Assembly: GCF_947259025.1 (NCBI RefSeq)
Contig: NZ_CAMYKO010000004.1
Coordinates: 489,642 to 553,641, forward strand
Origin: an uncultured Methylophaga sp.
Lineage (GTDB): Bacteria > Pseudomonadota > Gammaproteobacteria > Nitrosococcales > Methylophagaceae
DNA: 64,000 nt
Direction of reading: 5' to 3'
The notes beneath the pieces are model-generated. The model had not been told where the DNA came from. It ran no database searches and saw nothing but the letters and a program-made list of their open reading frames with translations. The translations under genes were made by a program, and so were the position numbers. Positions 13,557 through 21,547 of the stretch are shown here, in pieces (within the stretch, counting starts at the first letter, position 1; each line of letters begins with the position of its first letter).

Positions 13557-14843
13557 TTAGCGACTGACCGCGGCCTCTGCTATTAACTGGCTCGCAGTTT
13601 GCTCACCATTAATAACAGCGCCTTCCAGAGTGGCCGGGTATGGATTGGTCACATAATCGCCGGCCAGCCACAGGCCTGTGATCTCAGTGCGATTGTTGGG
13701 TCTTTGCTGCTGAATGTCAACGGTGCAGGCAAAAGTCGCTTTTTTCTCCCTGATCACCAGGGCGTCGCTGAGTGTCCCTCGTTGTGCTGGCAGGTGGGGC
13801 GTAATTTCTCTCGCAATAATATCAATCAAAGCAGCCTTGCTCAGTTTTTCATGATAACCAGGACCGCTTATCACTACAGCGACCAGGCCGGGTCTCAGAT
13901 CACTGCGATCAAACAGCCACTGGGCGATGGTGCCGCTGAGCCCGGTGATGGGGGCTGACAGGCGCATGGCACTGGAATATTGCAGGTAGACTGTGGCGAT
14001 AGCATGGTGGGAGGGCTCGGGTAGCGACTGATGTGTTGCCAGTAATTGGCGGCTGACGCCGGGCGGGGTGGCAAGGATGATCTCATCTGCCTCGATCTGC
14101 GCGCCTTTATTGGTCACAAGCCCATGCACCCTGCCGTTTTCAACCAGCAGCTCACGACCACGGATCTGCAGGCTGATTTGTCCACCGTGCTGGCGAATAT
14201 AACGGGCAGCTGATTCAGGCAAAACCTGGCCCAAAGGCCGCCTGGGAATCAACAGATCACTATCGCTGCGGCGACGGAATGTATCGGTCAGCACGCGTGC
14301 AAACAGGGCTGCAGAGGCGGTTTCAATCGGCGTGTTAAGCGTGGCGAGACACAAGGGCTGCCATAATTGCCGGATCAGTCTGTCGGATTGGCGCTGGTTT
14401 TTCAGCCACTGCTGCACGCTGATGTCCTGATGCGGATTAAAGCGGCGTGCCTGCAGTGCCAGCCTTGCTAGCTGACGGGATACCTGCCAGCCGTTATCAG
14501 CCAACACCCGCCAGACCAGCGACAGCGGCCAGGGCAGAAGGCGTCCGGCATTGAGCTGCAAAGGCGGATAGGCAGGATCATGCACAGTCAGTGATAAGGG
14601 CAACCTGTCAAACAAACTGTCGGGGCTTTGATCCAAATCAGCGAGTAAAGCCAGCGTCCGCCGGTAGGCACCGATTAGCAGATGCTGACCGTTATCAACT
14701 TCCAGTCCATGCCAGTCTATGCTGCGGGCCCGGCCACCCAGTTGTCTGGCTGATTCAATCAGGTGTACTTGGCGACCTTGCTGACACAGTCGAACTGCTG
14801 CTGCCAGTCCACTCCAGCCACCGCCGACGATCAGCGTGGTCAT
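13557..14843 (-). CDS. hpnE: Hydroxysqualene dehydroxylase HpnE
   Basis: FAD-dependent amine-oxidase-family enzyme that reduces hydroxysqualene to squalene in the HpnCDE route. The N-terminal dinucleotide motif TTLIVGGGWSGLAAAVRL is followed by LIESARQLGGRARS and DNGQHLLIGAY. The C-terminal FAD segment is LWLAGDYVTNPYPATLEGAV. I place the start at 14843, where ATGA overlaps the hpnD stop; this gives 428 residues. Squalene would feed hopanoids or, in methylotrophs, C30 carotenoids. hpnC was not found in the window. Confidence 0.88.
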   Translation of the reverse strand: MTTLIVGGGWSGLAAAVRLCQQGRQVHLIESARQLGGRARSIDWHGLEVDNGQHLLIGAYRRTLALLADLDQSPDSLFDRLPLSLTVHDPAYPPLQLNAGRLLPWPLSLVWRVLADNGWQVSRQLARLALQARRFNPHQDISVQQWLKNQRQSDRLIRQLWQPLCLATLNTPIETASAALFARVLTDTFRRRSDSDLLIPRRPLGQVLPESAARYIRQHGGQISLQIRGRELLVENGRVHGLVTNKGAQIEADEIILATPPGVSRQLLATHQSLPEPSHHAIATVYLQYSSAMRLSAPITGLSGTIAQWLFDRSDLRPGLVAVVISGPGYHEKLSKAALIDIIAREITPHLPAQRGTLSDALVIREKKATFACTVDIQQQRPNNRTEITGLWLAGDYVTNPYPATLEGAVINGEQTASQLIAEAAVSR

Positions 14844-15688
14844 CGGGCGCGTTTTCTTTCCCGGCGCGCTGTGGTCCAGGCCAGCCAAAGTTTGCGCAGT
14901 GGTGTCAGTGACACGCGTTGCTGCATCACGCGGAAGCCGTCGCGCTCTACTTCTTCCAGCGTCGCCTGGTAAATGGCGGCCATAATCAGACCGGTACGTT
15001 GATTAAGCCGATCCTGTTCAGGCAGGGCATTGAGCGCCTGCTGATAAAAGTCACGGGCACGGTCGGCCTGGAATTTGAGCAGGGCTTCAAGCTCAGGTGT
15101 TTGCTTGAAGTTGAGCAGATCCTGTTCGCCGACATGGAAACGCTCAAGCTCATCCTGTGGCAGATAAATACGGCCCCGTTCTGCATCTTCTCGCACGTCA
15201 CGGATGATATTGGTCAGTTGAAAAGCAATGCCCAGCTTCTCTGCGTAGTTGAGGGTTTTGCGGTTCTGATAACCAAAAATTTCTGCTGCCAGCAGCCCCA
15301 CCACGCTGGCCACCCGATGGCAGTACAAAGCCAGATGTTTGAAACTGGCATAACGCTGCTGTTGCAGATCCATTTCCATGCCATCAATGATTTCCACAAA
15401 GTATTCCTGGTGCAGTTCGAAGTGCTGCAGCGCGGTCTGCAAGGCTTTGCCTACCGGGTGGCTGGGTGTGCCGTTGAAGGTCTGTTCAATTTCGAAGCGC
15501 CACCAGGCCAGAGTCTGGGCAGCGACATCGGGATCGGCAATCTCATCGACAGCATCATCCACTTCCCGGCAAAAGGCGTAGAGCGCGATAATGGCCTGGC
15601 GTTGCTGCTGGGGCAGAAACATAAAGCTGTAATAAAAACTGGAGCCGCTTTTTGCTGCCTTGTCCTTGCAGTATTCGTCTGGTGTCAT
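14840..15688 (-). CDS. hpnD: Presqualene diphosphate synthase HpnD (squalene/phytoene synthase family)
   Basis: Condenses two farnesyl diphosphates to presqualene diphosphate. The 282-residue protein has FCREVDDAVDE as first Asp-rich motif and NIIRDVREDAERGRIYLP as second. SSFYYSFMFLPQQQR near the N terminus is typical of HpnD. It overlaps both neighbours by ATGA, so ferredoxin, hpnD and hpnE form a tight operon. A plain phytoene synthase is the alternative, but pairing with hpnE favours HpnD. Confidence 0.87.
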   Translation of the reverse strand: MTPDEYCKDKAAKSGSSFYYSFMFLPQQQRQAIIALYAFCREVDDAVDEIADPDVAAQTLAWWRFEIEQTFNGTPSHPVGKALQTALQHFELHQEYFVEIIDGMEMDLQQQRYASFKHLALYCHRVASVVGLLAAEIFGYQNRKTLNYAEKLGIAFQLTNIIRDVREDAERGRIYLPQDELERFHVGEQDLLNFKQTPELEALLKFQADRARDFYQQALNALPEQDRLNQRTGLIMAAIYQATLEEVERDGFRVMQQRVSLTPLRKLWLAWTTARRERKRAR

Positions 15689-15987
15689 CGTTGCAGTCTT
15701 TCTACAATTTTGCCCTGGATTAGGTGGGAGTCGATAATTTCATCGATATCGGCTTCATTCTCATAGCGATACCAGGTGCCTTCCGGATAAATCACCAGCA
15801 TTGGCCCCAGCTTGCAGCGGTTAAGACAGCCGGCATTATTGACCCGAACTTTTTTCAGCTTGAGCGCTTTGACCCGTTGCTTGGCATAGTCACGCAGGGA
15901 TTGCGCACCGTGTTCCTCACAATGGGCAGAGCCGTCATCGCGCTGGTGAGTGCAGAAAAACAGATGATATTTGTATATTTGTGCCAT
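15685..15987 (-). CDS. Thioredoxin-like [2Fe-2S] ferredoxin
   Basis: Small 100-residue protein of the thioredoxin-fold ferredoxin family. Cluster cysteines are visible as Cys in LFFCTHQR, Cys in AHCEEHG, and the pair C-x3-C in NAGCLNRCKLGP. It overlaps hpnD by ATGA and is the first gene of the squalene operon. An electron-donor role for HpnE is possible but unproven; similar proteins occur in unrelated contexts. Confidence 0.82.
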   Translation of the reverse strand: MAQIYKYHLFFCTHQRDDGSAHCEEHGAQSLRDYAKQRVKALKLKKVRVNNAGCLNRCKLGPMLVIYPEGTWYRYENEADIDEIIDSHLIQGKIVERLQR

Positions 15988-16042
15988 GGCGGTAAAGGAT
16001 AGCTGACCCGACGCTCAGGACAAAGCCTTTTACCAAACTTGC

Positions 16043-17128
16043 TTAAGCTGATTCGGCCTGCCGGGAAAAATGATCAAGGTGGGCGGCGCGGTATGCCAAT
16101 ACTTCGTCCATGATAGTGTCAAACAAATCGACCAGTGCCGGGTCGAAATGGCGGCCTTTCTGCTGATGCAGCAGGGCGATGGCCTCTTCAACCGGCCAGG
16201 CCTTTTTATAGGGGCGCTCCGAGGTCAGGGCATCAAACACATCACAGATGGCACAGATGCGACCTTCAATGGGAATCGCCTCGCCGGCGAGGCCATGGGG
16301 GTAACCACTGCCATCCCATTTTTCGTGATGGGTCAGGGCAATATTCCGGGCCATGGTTAACAGCGGGATATCCGTGCCTGCCAACAAATCAGCACCTATA
16401 GTGACATGGGATTTCATGATTTCCCATTCATCCGGATCCAGTTTGCCCGGTTTGAGCAGAATGCTGTCGGGAATGCCGATTTTACCGATATCGTGCATGG
16501 GCGCTGCCAGCAGAATATTATCGGCCTGCTCCGCACTGAGGCCGGCAGCACGGGCCAGCATTTGCGCAAAATGACTCATGCGCAGGATATGGTTGCCGGT
16601 TTCATTATCCTTGTATTCGGCGGCGCGGCCCAGCCGTCTGATGATCTCCAGCCGGCTCTGTTCCAGTTGTCGGGTGCGTTGCTGAACCTGCTGTTCCAGG
16701 GTCTCGTTTTGCAAGCGGATCTCTTTGTGCAACAGCCTGACTTCCAGCATGTTATGAATACGCTGCAGCACTTCCGCCTGGTCAAAAGGCTTGGTAATAA
16801 AGTCTTTGGCACCGTTGCTCAAGGCACGTTCACGGGTCTGGCTGGTGAGCTCGGCAGTCACCACCAGTACCGGCAAGTAGTCATTTTCGATTTCTGCCTG
16901 CAAGCCCGCCATCACATCAAACCCGTCCATATCGGGCATGCGGATATCAAGCACGATCAGATCAATTTCATTATCGAAATAAAGTGATTTAACTTCCTGG
17001 GGCCGGGTCGTCGAAAAAATGGCTGAATAGCCGGCGTGGCGCAGCATTTTTTCCAGCAGTTTGATATTCACCAGCTGATCATCGACCAGCAGAATATTGG
17101 CATTGAGAATGTCTTGCTTGGAAATCAT
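16043..17128 (-). CDS. Response regulator with HD-GYP phosphodiesterase domain
   Basis: Predicted two-component regulator that degrades cyclic di-GMP. Residues 1-125 are a receiver domain with the DD pair (LLVDDQ), phospho-acceptor Asp in LIVLDIRMPDMDG and Lys in DFITKPF. A helical linker (ETLEQQVQQRTRQLEQ) follows. The HD-GYP domain (about 165-350) has HDIGKIGIPD and HHEKWDGSGYPHGL, both intact. No partner kinase is adjacent, so the input is unknown. It may act opposite to the GGDEF protein at 11.4 kb. Confidence 0.92.
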   Translation of the reverse strand: MISKQDILNANILLVDDQLVNIKLLEKMLRHAGYSAIFSTTRPQEVKSLYFDNEIDLIVLDIRMPDMDGFDVMAGLQAEIENDYLPVLVVTAELTSQTRERALSNGAKDFITKPFDQAEVLQRIHNMLEVRLLHKEIRLQNETLEQQVQQRTRQLEQSRLEIIRRLGRAAEYKDNETGNHILRMSHFAQMLARAAGLSAEQADNILLAAPMHDIGKIGIPDSILLKPGKLDPDEWEIMKSHVTIGADLLAGTDIPLLTMARNIALTHHEKWDGSGYPHGLAGEAIPIEGRICAICDVFDALTSERPYKKAWPVEEAIALLHQQKGRHFDPALVDLFDTIMDEVLAYRAAHLDHFSRQAESA

Positions 17129-17219
17129 ACAACCACGACTATCATTATCAGCACAGGCCCACCCTGTCAGTGAAGCATTATCATAGCCATGTTATCGGTA
17201 AATATGAAAGTGGCTTGAA

Positions 17220-18188
17220 TTAATAATCGCGATTAACAGAAAAATCGGCCAAGCCGATCAGGGCCTGCCTGTAGTCACTGTCTGGCAGGATTTCTAGGGC
17301 CGCCTTGGCATAAGCGACCTCCTGCGTGGCGGCGCGGGCGGTGTAGTCGATAGCCCCGGTTTCATTGATGATGCTGACAATGTCATCAATACGATCGCGT
17401 TCGCCTTTTTCAATGGCGTGACGGATGATAGCGGCTTGTGATTCATCCCCCTGACGCATGGCATAAATCAAAGGCAGAGTCGGCTTGCCTTCGGCCAGAT
17501 CGTCGCCGATATTCTTACCGATGGTTTCACTGGACTGGCTGTAATCCAGCAGATCATCAACCAGCTGGAAAGCACTGCCCAGATGCATCGCGTACAAGGC
17601 CATGGCGTTTTCAATGTCCGGGGATGCATCAGAAATGACCGCACCTAACTGACCGGCCGCTTCAAACAGTTTGGCCGTTTTGTGGTGGATGACTTCCAGG
17701 TAACGCGACTCGGTCGTATCAGCATCATGGCAGTTAAGCAGTTGCAACACTTCGCCTTCGGCGATGATATTGGTGGTGTGTGACAGGATATGCATCAGCC
17801 GCATCGATTCCATTTCCACCATCATTTCGAAAGAGCGTGTGTAGAGAAAGTCGCCGACCAATACGCTGGCTTCATTGCCCCACAGGTTATTGGCGGTTTC
17901 CTGGCCACGGCGCATTTCGGAATTATCCACCACATCGTCATGCAGCAGGGTAGCGGTATGAATAAACTCAATGATGGTAGCCAGGTTGATATGTTTATCA
18001 GCCTGATAGCCGCAGGCTCTGGCACTGAGAATGGCAATCGCCGGGCGCAGGCGTTTACCACCGCTGTTGATGATGTAGGTGCCGAGCTGGTTGATCAGTG
18101 CCACATCGGATTGCAGCCTTGCCTGGATCAGCTTATCGACTGCGGCCAGGTCGTCTTGTATCAGGGAGTAAATGGATTGTATATCCAC
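17220..18188 (-). CDS. ispB: Octaprenyl diphosphate synthase
   Basis: Long-chain trans-polyprenyl synthase that makes the ubiquinone side chain. The 322-residue protein has the first Asp-rich motif LLHDDVVDNSEMRRG and the second LVDDLLDYS. NSGGKRLRPAI near residue 45 is also typical. It is divergent from rplU-rpmA, the arrangement known from E. coli and many relatives. Chain length cannot be read with certainty from sequence. Confidence 0.93.
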   Translation of the reverse strand: MDIQSIYSLIQDDLAAVDKLIQARLQSDVALINQLGTYIINSGGKRLRPAIAILSARACGYQADKHINLATIIEFIHTATLLHDDVVDNSEMRRGQETANNLWGNEASVLVGDFLYTRSFEMMVEMESMRLMHILSHTTNIIAEGEVLQLLNCHDADTTESRYLEVIHHKTAKLFEAAGQLGAVISDASPDIENAMALYAMHLGSAFQLVDDLLDYSQSSETIGKNIGDDLAEGKPTLPLIYAMRQGDESQAAIIRHAIEKGERDRIDDIVSIINETGAIDYTARAATQEVAYAKAALEILPDSDYRQALIGLADFSVNRDY

Positions 18189-18319
18189 AGCGCCAGAATC
18201 TGCCTATAATATGGTTTGTTAAAACGCGTACTTTCTCATGCACGGGACATGCGCGCAAATATTAAGCGCTGGCTGCAGAGGCTGTGATCTGACAAATCTG
18301 CAGGCAAGGATATTCTGAT

Positions 18320-18348
18320 TTGATCTCCTATAAGAAAGGCGCTACAAT
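18320..18348 (+). promoter_or_regulatory. Sigma70-type promoter for rplU-rpmA
   Basis: TTGATC (18320-18325) and TACAAT (18343-18348) are separated by 17 bases and lie about 50 bases before the rplU start, in the ispB/rplU divergent region. Confidence 0.7.
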
Positions 18349-18400
18349 CTCCCGTCTTTTGTTGGGTAACCTGCATTAATTAATTCTATTGGAGACAGCG

Positions 18401-18712
18401 ATGTACGCTATTGTCGCGACAGGCGGTAAACAGTACCGGGTTAAAGAGGGCGAAAAGCTCCGCGTTGAGAAATTGAATGCTGAAGCCGGTGAAACGGTAG
18501 AACTGGATAAAGTGCTGCTGGTAGGTGAAGGTGACGATGTGAAAGTGGGCGCACCTTACCTGGATGGCGCCAAAGTGACTGCGAAAGTCGCTGCCAACGG
18601 TCGTGGCGATAAAGTCAAAATCGTCAAATTCCGTCGCCGTAAGCACAGCCGCACACAGATGGGGCACCGTCAGGCTTACACTGAAATCGAAATTACAGGC
18701 ATTTCAGCCTAA
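18401..18712 (+). CDS. rplU: 50S ribosomal protein L21
   Basis: Large-subunit ribosomal protein of 103 residues that begins [15 protein letters not shown] use the ATG at 18401 rather than an in-frame upstream one, because TTGGAGACAG gives a proper ribosome site and the N terminus then matches the family. The C-terminal [16 protein letters not shown] is diagnostic. It is cotranscribed with rpmA 21 bases downstream. Confidence 0.97.
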   Translation: MYAIVATGGKQYRVKEGEKLRVEKLNAEAGETVELDKVLLVGEGDDVKVGAPYLDGAKVTAKVAANGRGDKVKIVKFRRRKHSRTQMGHRQAYTEIEITGISA

Positions 18713-18733
18713 GACTGTTAAAGAGGTTTAATC

Positions 18734-18991
18734 ATGGCTCATAAGAAAGCTGGTGGTAGTACGCGTAACGGACGCGATTCCGAGTCGAAACGACTGGGCG
18801 TGAAACGCTACGGCGGTCAGGTCGTTACTGGTGGCAACATTATCGTTCGCCAACGTGGTACACGTTATCACGCAGGCCGTAACGTTAGTATCGGTAAAGA
18901 TCACACTTTGTTTGCAACCGCTGAAGGTAAAGTATTGTTTGAGACCAAAGGTCCGCACAAACGCACCTTCGTCAGTGTTGTTGCTGACTAA
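18734..18991 (+). CDS. rpmA: 50S ribosomal protein L27
   Basis: Large-subunit ribosomal protein of 85 residues. Its N-terminal [16 protein letters not shown] reaches the peptidyl-transferase centre. In relatives obg follows soon after; here the terminator just downstream has become the integration site of a mobile element that separates rpmA from obg by about 7 kb. Confidence 0.97.
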   Translation: MAHKKAGGSTRNGRDSESKRLGVKRYGGQVVTGGNIIVRQRGTRYHAGRNVSIGKDHTLFATAEGKVLFETKGPHKRTFVSVVAD

Positions 18992-19024
18992 AATATTTTG
19001 TTAGCCCGTTGGGGCAAACAGCCG

Positions 19025-19052
19025 AAAGCCCCGCTGATGCGGGGTTTTTTGT
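19025..19052 (+). terminator. rpmA terminator, left copy (overlaps attL)
   Basis: CCCCGC-TGAT-GCGGGG followed by six T. It is the intrinsic terminator of the L21-L27 operon and is almost wholly contained in the direct repeat that bounds the mobile element. Confidence 0.93.
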
Positions 19053-19057
19053 TTCTG
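19030..19057. repeat. attL, left 28-bp direct repeat
   Basis: Identical to 25967-25994. It begins CCCGCTGATGCGGGG and ends TTTGTTTCTG; the bases just outside differ between the copies. It covers the hairpin and T run of the rpmA terminator. Confidence 0.9.
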
Positions 19058-19137
19058 GCGTATGAGTTATATAGACGACTAAATGGCTGACTATTAACTG
19101 GAGTTGAGCTTTTTCAACTGTTCCCGCGAGTGTTAAA

Positions 19138-19206
19138 CTTAGTACAGTTTTATACTAAAAGTTAGTACAGTAATTACTGACTAAAAGTTAGTACAGTAAT
19201 TACTGA
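19138..19206. repeat. Left-end integrase arm-type repeats
   Basis: Three copies of the core NTTAGTACAGTNN occur at 19138-19150 (degenerate), 19161-19173 and 19187-19199. The last two belong to a perfect 26-base tandem duplication (19155-19180 and 19181-19206). The same core recurs at the right end near the integrase start, as expected for arm-type binding sites of a tyrosine recombinase. Function inferred. Confidence 0.7.
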
Positions 19207-19241
19207 GCAATTCACCACCCGCGCGACATTGGAGGGCATCA

Positions 19242-19367
19242 ATGACTGTCACCATTAAAATACAGAAAAGCACTGCGGATTTGCGCAAGGAAATATGGGT
19301 AAAGAATGATATGTACCCTTACCCTGCGTATCTGACCTTGCTGGAAATTCTAGGTCTACCCGTTTAA
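19242..19367 (+). CDS. 41-residue mini-protein, left end of element
   Basis: ATG at 19242 is preceded by GGAGGG six bases upstream, and the frame runs 41 residues starting MTVTIKIQKSTADLRKEIW. The product has a charged N-terminal half and an aromatic/hydrophobic end (YPYPAYLTLLEILGLPV). No family was recognised. It is rightward, opposite to the main operon, just inside the arm repeats. The strong ribosome site is the main support. Confidence 0.45.
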   Translation: MTVTIKIQKSTADLRKEIWVKNDMYPYPAYLTLLEILGLPV

Positions 19368-19486
19368 CCGCCAACAAACCTGTACCTGGTGTACACGTTT
19401 TGATGCGGAAGATAACGACGGGACCCCCCGTTAAGACTAGGTTCCCGCCGATTTCATCAGTGTTCATAATGAAACACTATGGTGAA

Positions 19487-20284
19487 CTAGAAGTCCTCGT
19501 CAGCATCCCACAGTGACAATGACCAGCGCTTCATCTCGCCCTCCGCACCGCATGACTTCAAGTGGTCATTCAGCCTCTCCGCGAGTGCCGCCACAATCAT
19601 CTCTTGAACGTCGACAGGGTGCTTAACGATGGATTCGCCGATGTTGTAAGCGATTGATGCCGCAAAAGGTGCTGTTGGCGCATCCTCTTGTCCATCGTCG
19701 TCGGGCTGCTTTGCGTAAATCTTCCAGTTCGCCAGCTTCTTGGGTAACTCTCCTCCGTTACTGCGCTTGAGCTTGCAGATTACCTTGTTGAAGTTCGAAG
19801 CCGTACCCGCGCTGATCCCGAAGGTTTGCGCCATGTGCTTCACGGTTGGTGCTTCTTCGATACGCTCAAGACGGCACCTCTCCACCCAGGCGGCTTCAAT
19901 ACGCTCTGCGGCGGTGTAGCCCAGCTTACCGCGAGAGTTCTCCTTGAAGACCTTCGCCAGGGCCTCGTGAGGTGTCTCTGCCTGAATAACTACGCAGGGT
20001 AACTTACGGTTCGCTCTTCGCTTTGCTTCTTCGTATGCCTGAAGCCTGTGGTGCCCATCAACGACGAAGTACTTATCATTGAGCGGGTCTTTCCATACTT
20101 TGATTGGCTCAAGTTCGTGCTTAGTGTCTGCTTTCAGGTACTCAGTAAGCTCCTCCAGTTGCTGCTCGATCTGCTTCTTCCTTCTGTGCACTTTTCGCAG
20201 CTCATTAGCGTAAGGGTTCCTTGCCTGGAATCGGTACTCATCAATGTGTATGTCCTTACGGAGTAAACCAAACCTTCTAGCCAC
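19487..20284 (-). CDS. ParB/Srx-fold domain protein
   Basis: The 265-residue product has a ParB-like N-terminal domain: LRKDIHIDEYRFQARNPY, then the nucleotide-binding-type motif VVDGHHRLQAYEEA near residues 72-85. A central helical region with a likely helix-turn-helix (TVKHMAQTFGISAGTASNFNK) follows. ParB-like proteins of phages and islands act in partition, as CTPases, or as nucleases; which applies here is unknown. Translation starts at GTG (20284), overlapping the stop of the 40-residue gene upstream. It is the last gene of the leftward operon. Confidence 0.75.
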   Translation of the reverse strand: MARRFGLLRKDIHIDEYRFQARNPYANELRKVHRRKKQIEQQLEELTEYLKADTKHELEPIKVWKDPLNDKYFVVDGHHRLQAYEEAKRRANRKLPCVVIQAETPHEALAKVFKENSRGKLGYTAAERIEAAWVERCRLERIEEAPTVKHMAQTFGISAGTASNFNKVICKLKRSNGGELPKKLANWKIYAKQPDDDGQEDAPTAPFAASIAYNIGESIVKHPVDVQEMIVAALAERLNDHLKSCGAEGEMKRWSLSLWDADEDF

Positions 20285-20399
20285 ACCATCTCCACTTAGT
20301 TCTCGGGTTGTGTCGCTGTTTGTTATGGCGTCTCAGTTGCTTCATTAGACGTTTGAACTGCTGTTTAGCTCTAGCTAGTTCATCTGCCGTTTTTGACAT
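20277..20399 (-). CDS. 40-residue basic mini-protein
   Basis: ATG at 20397-20399 follows a near-perfect CAGGAGG ribosome site. The product starts MSKTADELARAKQQFKRL and ends RTKWRWCG, is very basic and is predicted helical. It overlaps the GTG start of the ParB-like gene by eight bases, the same coupled arrangement as other genes in this operon. No family recognised; a nucleic-acid-binding or accessory role is only a guess. Confidence 0.6.
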   Translation of the reverse strand: MSKTADELARAKQQFKRLMKQLRRHNKQRHNPRTKWRWCG

Positions 20400-20448
20400 G
20401 CATCCTCCTGGAGGAGGTACGCACTCGGCGTACCCCTCGATTGTTGGT

Positions 20449-20715
20449 CTATTGGTTACGCCAGTCCGTTTGGCTGGTATCGATATCTAGAAACGCGAGA
20501 GGCATCTTTTCCATGTAATAATCGAAGAACTTTGGGTTCTCCTTGTCTGCTATGAGCTGGCCGTTCTCGTCAACGACCACGCCAAACACCTCCCTGATGC
20601 CATGCTCTAGGCTCTCCCTGAAAAAATCGATGGGGAGTCGATTGGTGACTCCCTCATCTTGTGCCCGGTGGGTCATATAAGCGTAGAGGCGGACAGTGGC
20701 TAGCTCGATATTCAT
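20449..20715 (-). CDS. Hypothetical protein, 88 residues
   Basis: I start at ATG 20715, which overlaps the previous stop as ATGA, rather than the longer in-frame start. The product is acidic and begins MNIELATVRLYAYMTHRAQD; it has a central stretch IDFFRESLEHGIREVFGVVV and an aromatic acidic tail. No signal peptide or membrane segment. Not recognised. Position in the coupled operon supports it as a real gene. Confidence 0.65.
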   Translation of the reverse strand: MNIELATVRLYAYMTHRAQDEGVTNRLPIDFFRESLEHGIREVFGVVVDENGQLIADKENPKFFDYYMEKMPLAFLDIDTSQTDWRNQ

Positions 20716-21545
20716 GGTCTGTACTTCGCTAGCTGGCGCCTGTTCCAATCGGCGTAATTGCGCAGGATGTCATGCCAGACACTGAGGTCACGAGTGGTGA
20801 CATACTCCATGATGGTCGATTGGTACTGGGTTTTGCCTTGCCCGTTTACGAATTCCGCAAAGCCCGGGTGATGCTCTTCTGTAAGACCAACTTCGGTCAG
20901 ATAGTCATAGACTTGGCTTTCCATCGCAGCAATAGACGCTGATGCTGCCTCATAGACCTGCTCAGTGGAAACGCCACTAGATGGGTCGACATACTTCCCA
21001 ATGTCTTCTAATTGAAGCCCACCCTTGGCGGCATACTCAGCGACTGCAGAAAGCACAGCAGACGATCCCAGGGTCTCATTCAGGCCCTGTATGGTCGACT
21101 CTACCTCTTCACCCATGCTCACCACGACACCGCTCTCAGAGCTTTCCTGAGGCTGCCGTTCATTGCTTGCTGGTTGGTTCTGAGGCAATTCAAAATAGGC
21201 ACCGTTTCCATCCTTGCCGACATACCCCATCTGATGGGCTGCTTGTAGTGTGGTCTGAAAGCCGTCCACCGTAACAAGCGTTTTATCATTCAGCTCCTGC
21301 GCACGGCTTCCCCATGATGTCTGAGCTGTGGCAAGAACACCTTTACTTTCATCTTTGGGATTGAATGAGTCGGCCGTGTTATGTGACTGAATGCCCAGTG
21401 ACTCGCTTTGCCCTGAAGTAACTCGTTGGGTCTCGGGATTTACCTTAACTGCCTCGCTGGGCTGCGGGCTTTCTTCTGCTGATGCTGAACCGAATTGAAC
21501 ACTCGTTGTTTTCCCGGTTGAGTTGATTTGTGGTTCGTCTGACAT
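20712..21545 (-). CDS. Acidic element protein with disordered N terminus and basic C terminus
   Basis: The 277-residue product starts at ATG 21545 (GAGGAA upstream), giving MSDEPQINSTGKTTSVQFGS. The first 80 residues are Ser/Gln/Glu-rich and look disordered. A segment TLVTVDGFQTTLQAAHQMGY follows, then an acidic helical region, and the protein ends with a basic helix, WNRRQLAKYRP. This layout (acidic, disordered, basic C-terminal helix) is shared by phage scaffolding proteins, but I recognise no specific homologue, so that idea is speculative. It is coupled to genes on both sides. Confidence 0.65.
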   Translation of the reverse strand: MSDEPQINSTGKTTSVQFGSASAEESPQPSEAVKVNPETQRVTSGQSESLGIQSHNTADSFNPKDESKGVLATAQTSWGSRAQELNDKTLVTVDGFQTTLQAAHQMGYVGKDGNGAYFELPQNQPASNERQPQESSESGVVVSMGEEVESTIQGLNETLGSSAVLSAVAEYAAKGGLQLEDIGKYVDPSSGVSTEQVYEAASASIAAMESQVYDYLTEVGLTEEHHPGFAEFVNGQGKTQYQSTIMEYVTTRDLSVWHDILRNYADWNRRQLAKYRP

Positions 21546-21547
21546 GA

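Noticed and set aside
19255..19467. 70-codon minus-strand frame at the left end of the element
   Set aside because: It lies opposite a better supported mini-ORF and has no ribosome site.
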